45,786 nt of DNA from Patescibacteria group bacterium. Its GTDB lineage: Bacteria; Patescibacteriota; Minisyncoccia; Phycocordibacterales; XYD1-FULL-46-19. Within the stretch, counting starts at the first letter, position 1; every line of letters starts with the position of its first letter. The stretch lies in assembly GCA_022705505.1 (NCBI GenBank), contig JAKJEI010000005.1, positions 1-45,786 of the forward strand, in the 5' to 3' direction. Shown here piece after piece: positions 14,788 through 23,011 of this stretch. Position numbers and translations under genes: made by a program. The notes below the pieces were generated by a model. The model made no database searches, was not told where the DNA came from, and worked only from the letters and a program-made list of their open reading frames with translations.

Positions 14788-16551
14788 ATGCACGCCGACT
14801 TAACTCAACTCAAAAATTTCTTGATTGATTCCAGTTTGATTTCGGCGAAAGATTTAAACGCCGCGATTGAAGAAGTTGGCGAAAACGAAAAGAAAGTTGA
14901 AGATGTTTTGATTGCCAAAGGGTTGATTTCCGAAGATGAGATGCGCCGCGCCAAGGCTTATGTTATCGGTATTCCTTTTGTCGATTTACGCAAAGAAAAA
15001 GTCGCCAAGGATATTCTGGTTATAATTCCAGAACCGATTGCTCGCAAACACAATATCGTGGCTTACAAAAAAAGTGGCGAAAGTCTGGAGGTAGCGATGC
15101 TTGATCCGCTAGACCTTGAAGCGATTGAGTTTATCAAAAAAGGTTCCAAGCTAAAGATTTTGCCCCGTTTGACGGATACGGAATCAATGAAGGCGGTTCT
15201 TTTGCAATACCAAAAAAGCCTGAAGGCTGAATTTGGAGATATTATTCAGAAGGAGGCGGCCTCGCTCAAGATGGTCACGACAACTGAAGGTGAAGAAGTA
15301 GGCGAGGGAGAGCTCAAAAAGTTGGCGGAAGACCTACCGATTGTTCGTATCGTTGATACTCTACTATCTCACGCAATTTCCCAAAAAGCCTCCGATATTC
15401 ACATTGAATCTTTTGAAGATGAATTAATAATTCGATATCGTTTAGATGGTGTTTTGCATGACGCGATGATTTTGCCCAAGGAGACGGCCCCGGGTATCAC
15501 AGCTCGCCTAAAAGTTTTAGCAAATTTGCGGCTAGATGAAAAGCGTTTGCCGCAGGATGGTCGTTTCAAGATTGAAGCTGATGGCCAAAATGTTTCTTTC
15601 CGCGTTTCTACGTTGCCGACCTATTATGGTGAAAAAATAGTAATGCGTCTTTTGCCCGATTCGGTCCACGGTTTTACCCTGGAGGGAGTTGGTTTCCATG
15701 GAGATGGCCTGGAGCACATCCAGGAAGCGATTCGTCGCACAACTGGCATGATTTTGGTAACCGGCCCAACTGGTTCTGGCAAGTCAACCACCCTCTATGC
15801 TTTGCTTGATATTTTAAACACGCCGGATGTTAATATTTCCACAATTGAAGACCCGATTGAATATCAAATTTCGCGTATAAACCAAACTCAAGTTAAGCCG
15901 GATATCGGTCTGACTTTCGCGTCCGGTTTACGGACGCTAGTTCGTCAAGACCCGGATATTATCATGGTGGGAGAAATTCGCGACCGCGAAACAGCTGGTT
16001 TGGCGGTTAACGCGGCGTTGACCGGCCACTTGGTGCTATCCACCTTGCACACCAATTCGGCCGCCGGTTCAGTTCCGCGTTTGCTTGATATGGGAGTGGA
16101 ACCTTTTCTTTTGGTTTCTACGGTTAATATTATTATTGCCCAGCGTTTGGTTAGGCGTTTAAATGACAACAAAGAAGAATACTTCTTGACTGACGCGGAG
16201 CTTAAAGAGCTTGGTAAAAAAACTGATTTAGATAAATTGCTCTTGGTTTTGCAAAAAGAAAAAGTGACTCAAGAGAAAGACTGGCAAAAAATACCGTTTT
16301 ACCGCCCCAAAGTTTCAGCAGGCGAGAGCGAGGGGAAAGACGAAGACGGTTACTCCGGACGAGTTGGTATTAGCGAGGTTTTGCCTATGACTCGGACCTT
16401 GCGGGATTTGATAATTTCCGGCGCGACTTCTGACGCAATTGTTGAGGAGGCCAAGCGAGAAGGAATGATGACGATATTTGAAGATGGTCTTTACAAGGCG
16501 GCGCGTGGGGTTACGTCAATTGAGGAAGTGTTGAGGGTGATAACAGAATAA
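14788..16551 (+). CDS. pilB: Type IV pilus assembly ATPase PilB (GspE family)
   Basis: Cytoplasmic hexameric ATPase powering pilus extension. The 587-aa protein has an N-terminal GspE/MshEN domain (1-150), then the secretion ATPase core with Walker A GPTGSGKST (326-334), Asp box TIEDPIEYQ, Walker B DIIMVGEIRD and His box GHLVLSTLHTN. Most PilB/GspE proteins carry a tetracysteine zinc module before the GY.GR.GI.EVL motif; here that region (about 485-535) has no Cys and is a charged loop (SAGESEGKDEDG). First gene of the pilus cluster; no Shine-Dalgarno. Confidence 0.96.
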   Translation: MHADLTQLKNFLIDSSLISAKDLNAAIEEVGENEKKVEDVLIAKGLISEDEMRRAKAYVIGIPFVDLRKEKVAKDILVIIPEPIARKHNIVAYKKSGESLEVAMLDPLDLEAIEFIKKGSKLKILPRLTDTESMKAVLLQYQKSLKAEFGDIIQKEAASLKMVTTTEGEEVGEGELKKLAEDLPIVRIVDTLLSHAISQKASDIHIESFEDELIIRYRLDGVLHDAMILPKETAPGITARLKVLANLRLDEKRLPQDGRFKIEADGQNVSFRVSTLPTYYGEKIVMRLLPDSVHGFTLEGVGFHGDGLEHIQEAIRRTTGMILVTGPTGSGKSTTLYALLDILNTPDVNISTIEDPIEYQISRINQTQVKPDIGLTFASGLRTLVRQDPDIIMVGEIRDRETAGLAVNAALTGHLVLSTLHTNSAAGSVPRLLDMGVEPFLLVSTVNIIIAQRLVRRLNDNKEEYFLTDAELKELGKKTDLDKLLLVLQKEKVTQEKDWQKIPFYRPKVSAGESEGKDEDGYSGRVGISEVLPMTRTLRDLIISGATSDAIVEEAKREGMMTIFEDGLYKAARGVTSIEEVLRVITE

Positions 16552-16580
16552 GTCATGTTAAAAGTTAAAGGTCAAAAGCT

Positions 16581-17031
16581 AGAAGTTAAAATCAAAAGTA
16601 GATAAGTTATGAATGAAGAGAAGATTGAAGAAAGAATGGACCTCAGGAAACGTTGTTTTAAATTTAGTTTAGAAATAATAAAAATTACAGATCATTTACC
16701 ACAAAAAAGAAGTGCCTGGGTGATCACAGACCAACTAATAAGATCAGCTTGTTCTATTGGAGCAAACTTGGTTGAAGCTAAAGGTTCTAGCTCTAGAAAA
16801 GAATTTAAAAAGTTTTTTGAAATTTCACTAAAAAGCGCAAATGAAACAACATATTGGCTTTGTCTGCTTAGAGATAGTGGCTTATCCAAAAAGGAAGAAA
16901 TTAACTCTTTGTTAAGAGAAGTAGATGAAATTACTAAAATGATAGGTAGTGCTGTGATAAAATTAAAAGGACCAAGAATCTGAACTTTTTACATAATTAT
17001 TTAAACTTTTGACTTCTGACTTTTAACTTCT
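16581..17031. repeat. 11-bp inverted repeat flanking the four-helix-bundle gene
   Basis: AGAAGTTAAAA (16581-16591) and its exact complement (17021-17031) bracket the inserted gene; the similarity continues imperfectly into neighbouring low-complexity sequence (GTCAAAAG). The spacing suggests boundaries of an inserted unit, but low complexity makes chance similarity possible. Confidence 0.4.
16609..16983 (+). CDS. Four-helix-bundle protein (S23 / rRNA intervening-sequence protein family)
   Basis: A 124-aa, nearly all-helical protein. The pattern (DLRKRCFKFSLEIIKITDHLP, LIRSACSIGANLVEAKGSSSRKEFKKFFEISLKSANETTYWL, ELREVDEITKMIGS-like end) matches the TIGR02436-type family first seen in 23S rRNA intervening sequences. 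These form pentameric bundles; their function is unknown. It interrupts the pilus cluster between pilB and pilC, is more AT-rich than its neighbours and is bracketed by short inverted repeats, all suggesting insertion. Confidence 0.9.
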   Translation: MNEEKIEERMDLRKRCFKFSLEIIKITDHLPQKRSAWVITDQLIRSACSIGANLVEAKGSSSRKEFKKFFEISLKSANETTYWLCLLRDSGLSKKEEINSLLREVDEITKMIGSAVIKLKGPRI

Positions 17032-17041
17032 AAATTATTAT

Positions 17042-18256
17042 ATGAAATTATTTTTTCGAGCAAAAAATGAAAAAGGCGAGGAGATATCCGGCGAGCGGGA
17101 GGCGACCGACCGTTTTGCTTTGGCCAGAGACTTGCGGACTGAAGGCTTGACGGTGATTTATGCCGAACCGGCCGGCAAGAGAAAAAAAACCAAGATCTGG
17201 CAGATTGACCTTTTTGGGCGGGTTAAAATGAAAGACAAGATTGTTTTTGCCAGCAATCTGAGCGCCATGATTAGCGCAGGGTTGTCGCTTTCTCGTTCGC
17301 TCGAAGTGATGGAAAGACAAACCCCCAATAAGCGATTTAAAAAAATTATTCACGATGTTGGCGAACGAGTTGACGGAGGAGGGACTCTGAGTGATTCGTT
17401 GGCCAATTATCCGAAGGTTTTCCCGGAAGTATTTGTGGCGATGGTCTCAACCGCGGAGGAGTCCGGCAAACTGCCAGAAGCGCTAAAAAGTGTCAGTGAA
17501 CAGTTGACTAAAAGTTATGATTTACAACGCAAGGTCAAAGGGGCAATGATTTATCCATCAGTAATTGTCGTCGTGATGGCGATAATTGGTGTCTTGATGA
17601 TGATGTTCCTAGTCCCCACCCTGACAGCCACTTTCCGTGAACTAAATGTGGAGCTACCCTTATCAACTCGGGTTTTAATTGGGGTTAGTGATTTTATGGC
17701 GGGGAATGTTATTTTGGTGATTATTTTGGCGATTGCTTTGGTGGTAGGACTGGTTTCCTTGTGGCGTTCAAAACAAGGCCGCGCTTGGGTGGACACTATT
17801 TCTTTGCGATTGCCAATGATTGGCAATCTAACGCGCCAGATTAACTCAGCGACCATTATGCGCACGATTTCTTCTTTGATTAGTTCAGGCGTGAGCATGA
17901 TCAGGACGATTGAGATAACCGAACGAGTGGTTCAAAATCATCATTACAAGGCGGTGATGAAAGAGGCGACTGAGAAAGTGCAAAAAGGGGTCACCCTCTC
18001 GGCCGTCTTTGAGGCTCACCAAAATCTGTTTCCGGTGTTTGTGGAAGAAGTTTCGGCAGTTGGCGAAGAAACCGGAAAACTGCCGGAAATGCTTCTAAAA
18101 GGCGCGATTTTTTATGAAGAGGAAGTTGACCAGGTGACCAAAAACTTATCCACGATTATTGAGCCGGTTTTGATGGTTGTTATCGGTGTGGCGGTCGGGT
18201 TCTTTGCCATTTCGGTTATTGGACCGATGTATTCGTTATCAAACGCCATCACTTAA
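17042..18256 (+). CDS. pilC: Type IV pilus inner-membrane platform PilC (GspF family)
   Basis: Polytopic platform coupling the PilB ATPase to pilin insertion. The 404-aa protein shows an N-terminal cytoplasmic domain followed by two T2SSF domains, each with the family pattern (FASNLSAMISAGLSLSRSLEVM near 70-90 and IMRTISSLISSGVSMIRTIEI near 270-290), and three main membrane helices (about 172-195, 222-242 and 370-392). Length is normal. It continues the cluster after the inserted S23-type gene and ends 1 bp before the next start, so translation is probably coupled downstream. Confidence 0.96.
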   Translation: MKLFFRAKNEKGEEISGEREATDRFALARDLRTEGLTVIYAEPAGKRKKTKIWQIDLFGRVKMKDKIVFASNLSAMISAGLSLSRSLEVMERQTPNKRFKKIIHDVGERVDGGGTLSDSLANYPKVFPEVFVAMVSTAEESGKLPEALKSVSEQLTKSYDLQRKVKGAMIYPSVIVVVMAIIGVLMMMFLVPTLTATFRELNVELPLSTRVLIGVSDFMAGNVILVIILAIALVVGLVSLWRSKQGRAWVDTISLRLPMIGNLTRQINSATIMRTISSLISSGVSMIRTIEITERVVQNHHYKAVMKEATEKVQKGVTLSAVFEAHQNLFPVFVEEVSAVGEETGKLPEMLLKGAIFYEEEVDQVTKNLSTIIEPVLMVVIGVAVGFFAISVIGPMYSLSNAIT

Positions 18257-18257
18257 A

Positions 18258-20033
18258 ATGTTGCTAATATATGACAAAAAAAATCCTCGCGGCTTTACTC
18301 TAGTAGAAATGGTGGTTGGGGCAGCTGTTTTTTTGGTTGTTATGATGGGTCTTTATGAAGGTTTGTCGGCGGTGAGTAAGATTGCCAAGGTTTCGCGTTT
18401 GCGTACGATGGCGCTTATGGTTGCCAACGAAAGACTGGAATTGGCGAGACACTTGCCTTATGGTGACCTGGGTATTGTTGATGGTTGGCCGACCGGGAAA
18501 CTGGCGGCCTTTGAGACGCTGGAACGAGGTGGTATACCTTGGGGCGTGACCACAACTATTCGTTCAATCGATGATCCTTACGATGGTACAATCGGAGGAA
18601 GTCCAAATGATGCCTCACCAGCTGATTATAAGTTAGTAGAAGTTTTGATTAGTTGTAATAGTTGTGGCATAGAACCAATTTCAGTGGCTACCAACATTGC
18701 ACCTCTGGCACTAGAGACGGCCAATGGTAATGGTGCTTTATTTATTAAAGCGATTGACGCCAGCGGTTTACCGGTTGTTGGTGCCTCGGTTGTGGTGGTT
18801 AATGATTCACACGTTCCATCAATTACCATAAATGATGTCACAGATAATACGGGTACACTGGCTTTGGTTGACTTGCCGCCTGGAGCTTTAGCCTACAAGG
18901 TTAGGGTTGGCAAAAGCGGGTACAATCAAGAAGAAACTTATGCCTCTGGCGAAAATAATATTGTCAATCCAATTAACCCAAATGTTACTGTGTCTTCTGG
19001 TGCGGCCACTCAGATTAGTTTGCCGATAGACAGATTAAGTACAGTCAATTTGCGAACAATTGATCAGTTTTGTCAGGGGATAGGCTCTTTTTCTTTTAAT
19101 TTGTCGGGTACAAAATTATTAGGGCGTGAACCGGATGTCTTGAAGTATAGCCAAAACTTAACAACAAACACCACAGGCTCACTTTTTTTGAGTAATTTTG
19201 AGTGGGATAATTACCATATTCTACCCAATGACGAAACCTATGATGTGGTCGGCTCTTTTCCACTTTTGTCTATTCCGGTTGACCCGGGTACATCTAGTGA
19301 TGTTTTGTTGGTGTTAGCGCCCAAGGCACCTAAGGGTCTTTTGGTGACAGTCAAAGATGGCGCCAGTGGTTTGCCGCTTGACGGCGCAATAGTTACGATT
19401 GTCGGTACATCTACCGGCGCTACAGTGGAAAAGGTGACTAATCGTGGTCATTTGCTAGAGTCTGATTGGTCCACAGCCGGTGGAGAAGTTTTTAATGTTG
19501 ATGTTAATAATCCGGCGGGGGAAATAAAATTAGTCAGTGTGTTAGACGATTATGTGTCTGAAGGCTATTATATTTCTACGGTCTTTGATGTTGGTTCGGC
19601 GACTACTACTTATTATCAATTAAGTTGGCAGCCAGCTACTCAAGCGACCTCTACTGGAACAAACAGTGTCCGTTTTCAGTTGGCCTCCAGTGAAGCACTG
19701 GAAGGTCCTTGGGAATTTGTCGGACCCGATGGCACGGCCGGTTCATATTATACTTCATCTGAAACAAATATAGGTAACATTCATACCGATCAAAGATATA
19801 TCCGCTATAAACTTTTATTGTTAACCGAAGACCAATCAGTGACACCACTCATTTCTGATGTGGCGATTACCTACAGTTCTTCGTGCTTGCCTTTTGGTCA
19901 AGTTTATTTTGGCTCATTGGCGTTTGATAATTACGTTGTATCGGTTACCCGAGCTGGTTACCAGGATTTTTCTGGTGAAATCCTGGCTTCTGATGATTGG
20001 CAAAGTTTTGAAGCTTCTCTTAACTCGCTATGA
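18258..20033 (+). CDS. Prepilin-like protein with large beta-rich regulatory-like domains
   Basis: A 591-aa protein with a class III signal: RGFTLVEM at residues 11-18, cut after G12, leaving F1 and E5 of the mature protein, then a hydrophobic helix. The rest is far larger than a normal pilin. Two carboxypeptidase-regulatory-like repeats are visible (ALFIKAIDASGLPVVGASVVV, and LLVTVKDGASGLPLDGAIVTIVG), plus a Thr/Ser-rich region and a C-terminal repeat ending in SVTRAGYQDF. This suggests an extended tip or adhesin-type minor pilin. The ATG at 18258 follows the pilC stop by 1 bp, which decides the start against longer ORF options. Confidence 0.88.
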   Translation: MLLIYDKKNPRGFTLVEMVVGAAVFLVVMMGLYEGLSAVSKIAKVSRLRTMALMVANERLELARHLPYGDLGIVDGWPTGKLAAFETLERGGIPWGVTTTIRSIDDPYDGTIGGSPNDASPADYKLVEVLISCNSCGIEPISVATNIAPLALETANGNGALFIKAIDASGLPVVGASVVVVNDSHVPSITINDVTDNTGTLALVDLPPGALAYKVRVGKSGYNQEETYASGENNIVNPINPNVTVSSGAATQISLPIDRLSTVNLRTIDQFCQGIGSFSFNLSGTKLLGREPDVLKYSQNLTTNTTGSLFLSNFEWDNYHILPNDETYDVVGSFPLLSIPVDPGTSSDVLLVLAPKAPKGLLVTVKDGASGLPLDGAIVTIVGTSTGATVEKVTNRGHLLESDWSTAGGEVFNVDVNNPAGEIKLVSVLDDYVSEGYYISTVFDVGSATTTYYQLSWQPATQATSTGTNSVRFQLASSEALEGPWEFVGPDGTAGSYYTSSETNIGNIHTDQRYIRYKLLLLTEDQSVTPLISDVAITYSSSCLPFGQVYFGSLAFDNYVVSVTRAGYQDFSGEILASDDWQSFEASLNSL

Positions 20034-20647
20034 TAAACAGAAAAAAAACAAAAGCCGGTTTTACCTTAGTGGAGATATTAATAGTGGCCGGTTTGTTGGT
20101 CTTGTTTTTGATTGCTTTATCAACCTTTGGCCGAGACGTTTTTATTTTTAATAATCGGTATAGTCTTTCTTTTTCAGCTGATAGTAATGCTAAGTCGGCC
20201 TTAAAAAAATTAACCGCTGAATTGCGTGCCGCCGAATCTTCGGCAACCGGCGGCTTTTTAATTGAAATGGTGGCCTCTACTTCCCTTATATTTTTTTCTG
20301 ATCCTGACGGTGATGGGGTCAGGGAACGCCTGCGTTATTTTATTGAAGACCGTTCTTTAAAAAGAGGCATAATTGAACCCTCTGGTAATCCAGTTGCTTA
20401 TGTAACAGAGGACGAAAAAGTCCAAACTCTAATTGCTGATTTGTTGACAGCCTCAAGTTCTTTTATTTACTTTGGTAATGACTATGATGGTTCAAATTCT
20501 TCGACTCCTTTAACTGAACCGATAGATGTTCAAGCTATTAGAATGGCACGTTTTATTTTTGTGATTCAAGCGCCGAGTAATCGCGCACCCGCCCCTTATA
20601 CGGTTCAAAGCGAGGTAATGATTAGAAATTTAAAAGACAACTGGTGA
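20030..20647 (+). CDS. Minor prepilin / pseudopilin (PilW/GspJ-like)
   Basis: A 205-aa protein with the prepilin motif KAGFTLVEIL (cut after G10, F1 and E5 retained) and a hydrophobic N-terminal helix. The globular part has no cysteines and a DPDGDGVRERLRYF segment with a calcium-loop look. It overlaps the upstream pilin by ATGA, so the two are translationally coupled. Assignment to the PilW/GspJ group rests on gene order and size, not clear motifs. Confidence 0.88.
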   Translation: MINRKKTKAGFTLVEILIVAGLLVLFLIALSTFGRDVFIFNNRYSLSFSADSNAKSALKKLTAELRAAESSATGGFLIEMVASTSLIFFSDPDGDGVRERLRYFIEDRSLKRGIIEPSGNPVAYVTEDEKVQTLIADLLTASSSFIYFGNDYDGSNSSTPLTEPIDVQAIRMARFIFVIQAPSNRAPAPYTVQSEVMIRNLKDNW

Positions 20648-22122
20648 TGAAAAAAAAATTTAAATACAATCAAGGTGCTTTGTTGATAAATGTTTTAGTC
20701 TATGGTTCAATCGGCGCTTTACTGATTGGCAGTTTGATTGCTTGGGGGACAGCTAATCTAAAATTAACCAATCAAGCGGTGATTCGTGAAAAAGCATTGC
20801 AAATTGCCGAAGCGGGCATTGATTATTATCGTTGGCACTTAGCTCATAATAAGACAGATTTTCAAGATGGGACTGGTGCCCCCGGGCCATATGTGCACGA
20901 TTTTGCCGACAGAACCGGAGAGGTGGTTGGACAATTTACTTTGGATATTACACCGCCATCACTTGGTTCCACCTTGGTGACAATTAATTCTACTGGTGAA
21001 GTTGACGGGTTCCCTGATCTAACCCGTACGATAGAGGTGAAAATGGCGGTGCCGTCTTTTGCCAAGTATGCCCTGTTGGCTAATGCGGTTATGCGTTTTG
21101 GTCAGGGGACAGAAACTTTTGGGCCGGTTCATTCCAACGAAGGTATCCGTTTTGACGGTCTAGCTCACAATATTGTGACCAGCGCCAAGGCTGATTATAA
21201 TGATCCAGACCATGATGATACTGGTGACAAGAATGAATTTGGTGTTCATACGCATCTCAACCCTCCCCCACCGGAAAACAATCTAGTTTCTTCTTTTAGG
21301 GTGTATGAGGCTCCACCTAATCCGGTGATGACCAGGAATGATGTTTTTTTGACTGGACGAGAATTTCCGGTACCAGCCGTGGACTTTAATGGTTTGATGT
21401 CCACTTTAAGCGAGATAAAAACAGCCGCCGAACAAAACGGTCTTTATTTTGCTCCATCCGGCGTTTATGGTTACAACTTGGTTTTGAAAACTGACAATAC
21501 TTTTGATCTATATAAAGTAAATTCGCTTATGGCTTTGCCAAAGAATAATTGTCGCAAGCCAAATTGGGAAGACCAAGAAGGTTGGGGGACTTGGAGTATT
21601 GGGAGTCAAACCCTAATTGATAATTATTCCTTTCCTGCCAATGGCCTTATCTTTGCGGAAGATAATATTTGGATTGAGGGTCAGATTGATGGCGCGCGGT
21701 TAACAATTGCCGCAGCGCGCTTTCCGGAAAATCCAAGTACTTATGCCAACATAAATTTTAATCGCGACCTTCTTTATACCAAATATGACGGCACGGACGT
21801 AATTGGTCTAATTGCTCAGGGCAATATTAATGCTGGCATGGACAGCAATGATATCTTGAGGATTGATGCCGCTTTGATTGCTAAAAATGGAAGAGCGGGG
21901 CGTTATTATTACAACAACAATTGTCATCCTTACCACATCAGAGACACAATTACTTTGTTTGGAATGGTGGGAACTAATAAACGTTATGGTTTTGCTTATA
22001 CTGATGCCAATGGTTATGAAACAAGAAATCTGATTTATGACGGTAATCTTCTTTATAATCCACCTCCGTTTTTCCCATTAGTGTCAGAAAATTATGAAAT
22101 TATATCTTGGCGCGAGAAATAG
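20647..22122 (+). CDS. PilX/GspK-like pseudopilin, 491 aa
   Basis: The N-terminus has a prepilin-like stretch (NQG then ALLINVLVYG...) and the heptad-like LKLTNQAVIREKALQIAEAGIDYYRW typical of PilX N-termini. After the predicted cut at G10, mature position 5 is Asn rather than Glu, as in GspK-type tip pseudopilins that lack the conserved Glu. The large remainder (about 400 aa) has no family I can name and contains WIEGQIDGARLTIAAARFP and a YYYNNNCHPYH segment. The start overlaps the previous stop as TGATG; a GTG 3 nt earlier is also possible. Confidence 0.85.
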   Translation: MKKKFKYNQGALLINVLVYGSIGALLIGSLIAWGTANLKLTNQAVIREKALQIAEAGIDYYRWHLAHNKTDFQDGTGAPGPYVHDFADRTGEVVGQFTLDITPPSLGSTLVTINSTGEVDGFPDLTRTIEVKMAVPSFAKYALLANAVMRFGQGTETFGPVHSNEGIRFDGLAHNIVTSAKADYNDPDHDDTGDKNEFGVHTHLNPPPPENNLVSSFRVYEAPPNPVMTRNDVFLTGREFPVPAVDFNGLMSTLSEIKTAAEQNGLYFAPSGVYGYNLVLKTDNTFDLYKVNSLMALPKNNCRKPNWEDQEGWGTWSIGSQTLIDNYSFPANGLIFAEDNIWIEGQIDGARLTIAAARFPENPSTYANINFNRDLLYTKYDGTDVIGLIAQGNINAGMDSNDILRIDAALIAKNGRAGRYYYNNNCHPYHIRDTITLFGMVGTNKRYGFAYTDANGYETRNLIYDGNLLYNPPPFFPLVSENYEIISWREK

Positions 22123-22152
22123 TTTTGATTTTGCGTTGGGGGCGACTTGGGG

Positions 22153-22158
22153 TAGAAT
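22153..22158 (+). promoter_or_regulatory. -10 box giving a predicted leaderless tpiA mRNA
   Basis: TAGAAT ends exactly 6 nt before the ATG. A weak -35 (TTGCGT) lies 16 nt upstream. No Shine-Dalgarno exists. Confidence 0.5.
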
Positions 22159-22164
22159 TAATTT

Positions 22165-22929
22165 ATGACTAAAAAAATAATTATCGGCAACTGGAAGATG
22201 AATCCGGTGAGCCGGAGGGAGGCGCGAGAAATTGTAAGTGGCATAAAAAAGACAGTGGCCAGTCTGCGCAAAACAACAGTTGTTCTTTGTCCGCCGGTTA
22301 TTTATTTAGAAAACTTGATTGGCAAAAAACCTGGCAAGACTTTGTTTGGCGCTCAGGATGTTTATTGGGAAGAAAAAGGCGCTCATACTGGTAATATTTC
22401 GCCAATAATGCTTAAAGAAACAGGTGCTCTCTATGTTATTTTAGGTCATTCGGAAAGGCGAGCTAGTGGTGAGGTGGGTGAAATTATAAACCGCAAGATA
22501 AAAGCGGCAATGAAAGCGGGCTTAAAAGTTGTTTTGTGTGTCGGTGAAAAAGATCGTGATGCTCATGGTCACTATCTAAAAGTTTTGGAAGCACAATTAA
22601 AAGAGGCTTTAATTAAAATACCACCACGCTTGGTCGACCAATTGATTATTGCTTATGAGCCGGTCTGGGCGATCGGTAAAGATGCGACCGGGGTAGAAAC
22701 ACCGGAAGGTTTTATGCACAACGCGATTTTCATTAGAAAAGTTTTAAGTAAAATAATCAACAAAAAGCAGGCCATGACCGTACCGATTCTGTATGGTGGT
22801 TCGGCTGATGCCAAAAATGCCGAAAGTTTTTTGGTGGCGGGTGGCGCTGATGGTCTCTTGGTGGGGCGCGCCTCGCTGTCCGCTAAAGATTTTGGGGAAA
22901 TTTTGAAGATTGCCGAAAGTCTTAAGTAA
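22165..22929 (+). CDS. tpiA: Triosephosphate isomerase
   Basis: Interconverts dihydroxyacetone phosphate and glyceraldehyde 3-phosphate in glycolysis. The 254-aa TIM barrel keeps the catalytic set: K11 in GNWKMN, H95 in GHSERR and E165 in AYEPVWAIG. The catalytic loop after Trp is slightly unusual (AIGKDATGVETPE where AIGTGKTATPE is typical). The next gene is pgk on the same strand, each with its own -10 box, making a small glycolytic pair. Confidence 0.97.
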   Translation: MTKKIIIGNWKMNPVSRREAREIVSGIKKTVASLRKTTVVLCPPVIYLENLIGKKPGKTLFGAQDVYWEEKGAHTGNISPIMLKETGALYVILGHSERRASGEVGEIINRKIKAAMKAGLKVVLCVGEKDRDAHGHYLKVLEAQLKEALIKIPPRLVDQLIIAYEPVWAIGKDATGVETPEGFMHNAIFIRKVLSKIINKKQAMTVPILYGGSADAKNAESFLVAGGADGLLVGRASLSAKDFGEILKIAESLK

Positions 22930-22943
22930 AAATCCATTCTTTT

Positions 22944-22974
22944 AAGGACCGGGGGCTATTCTCTCCGGTCCTTT
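22944..22974 (+). terminator. Weak intrinsic terminator after tpiA
   Basis: A 9-bp stem (AAGGACCGG, 22944-22952, with 22965-22973) and 12-nt loop, followed only by a short T-run. It separates tpiA from the pgk promoter. Confidence 0.6.
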
Positions 22975-22999
22975 GGGAAAAGTTTTAATAAAATTCTGT

Positions 23000-23005
23000 T
23001 ATAAT
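23000..23005 (+). promoter_or_regulatory. -10 box giving a predicted leaderless pgk mRNA
   Basis: A perfect TATAAT ends exactly 6 nt before the ATG at 23012. No clear -35 and no Shine-Dalgarno. Confidence 0.6.
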
Positions 23006-23011
23006 TGAATT

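Noticed and set aside
18177-18257. Longer start for the 591-aa prepilin
   Set aside because: The extension overlaps the pilC end and would put 38 residues before the prepilin cleavage site; the ATG at 18258 gives a normal 12-residue leader peptide.
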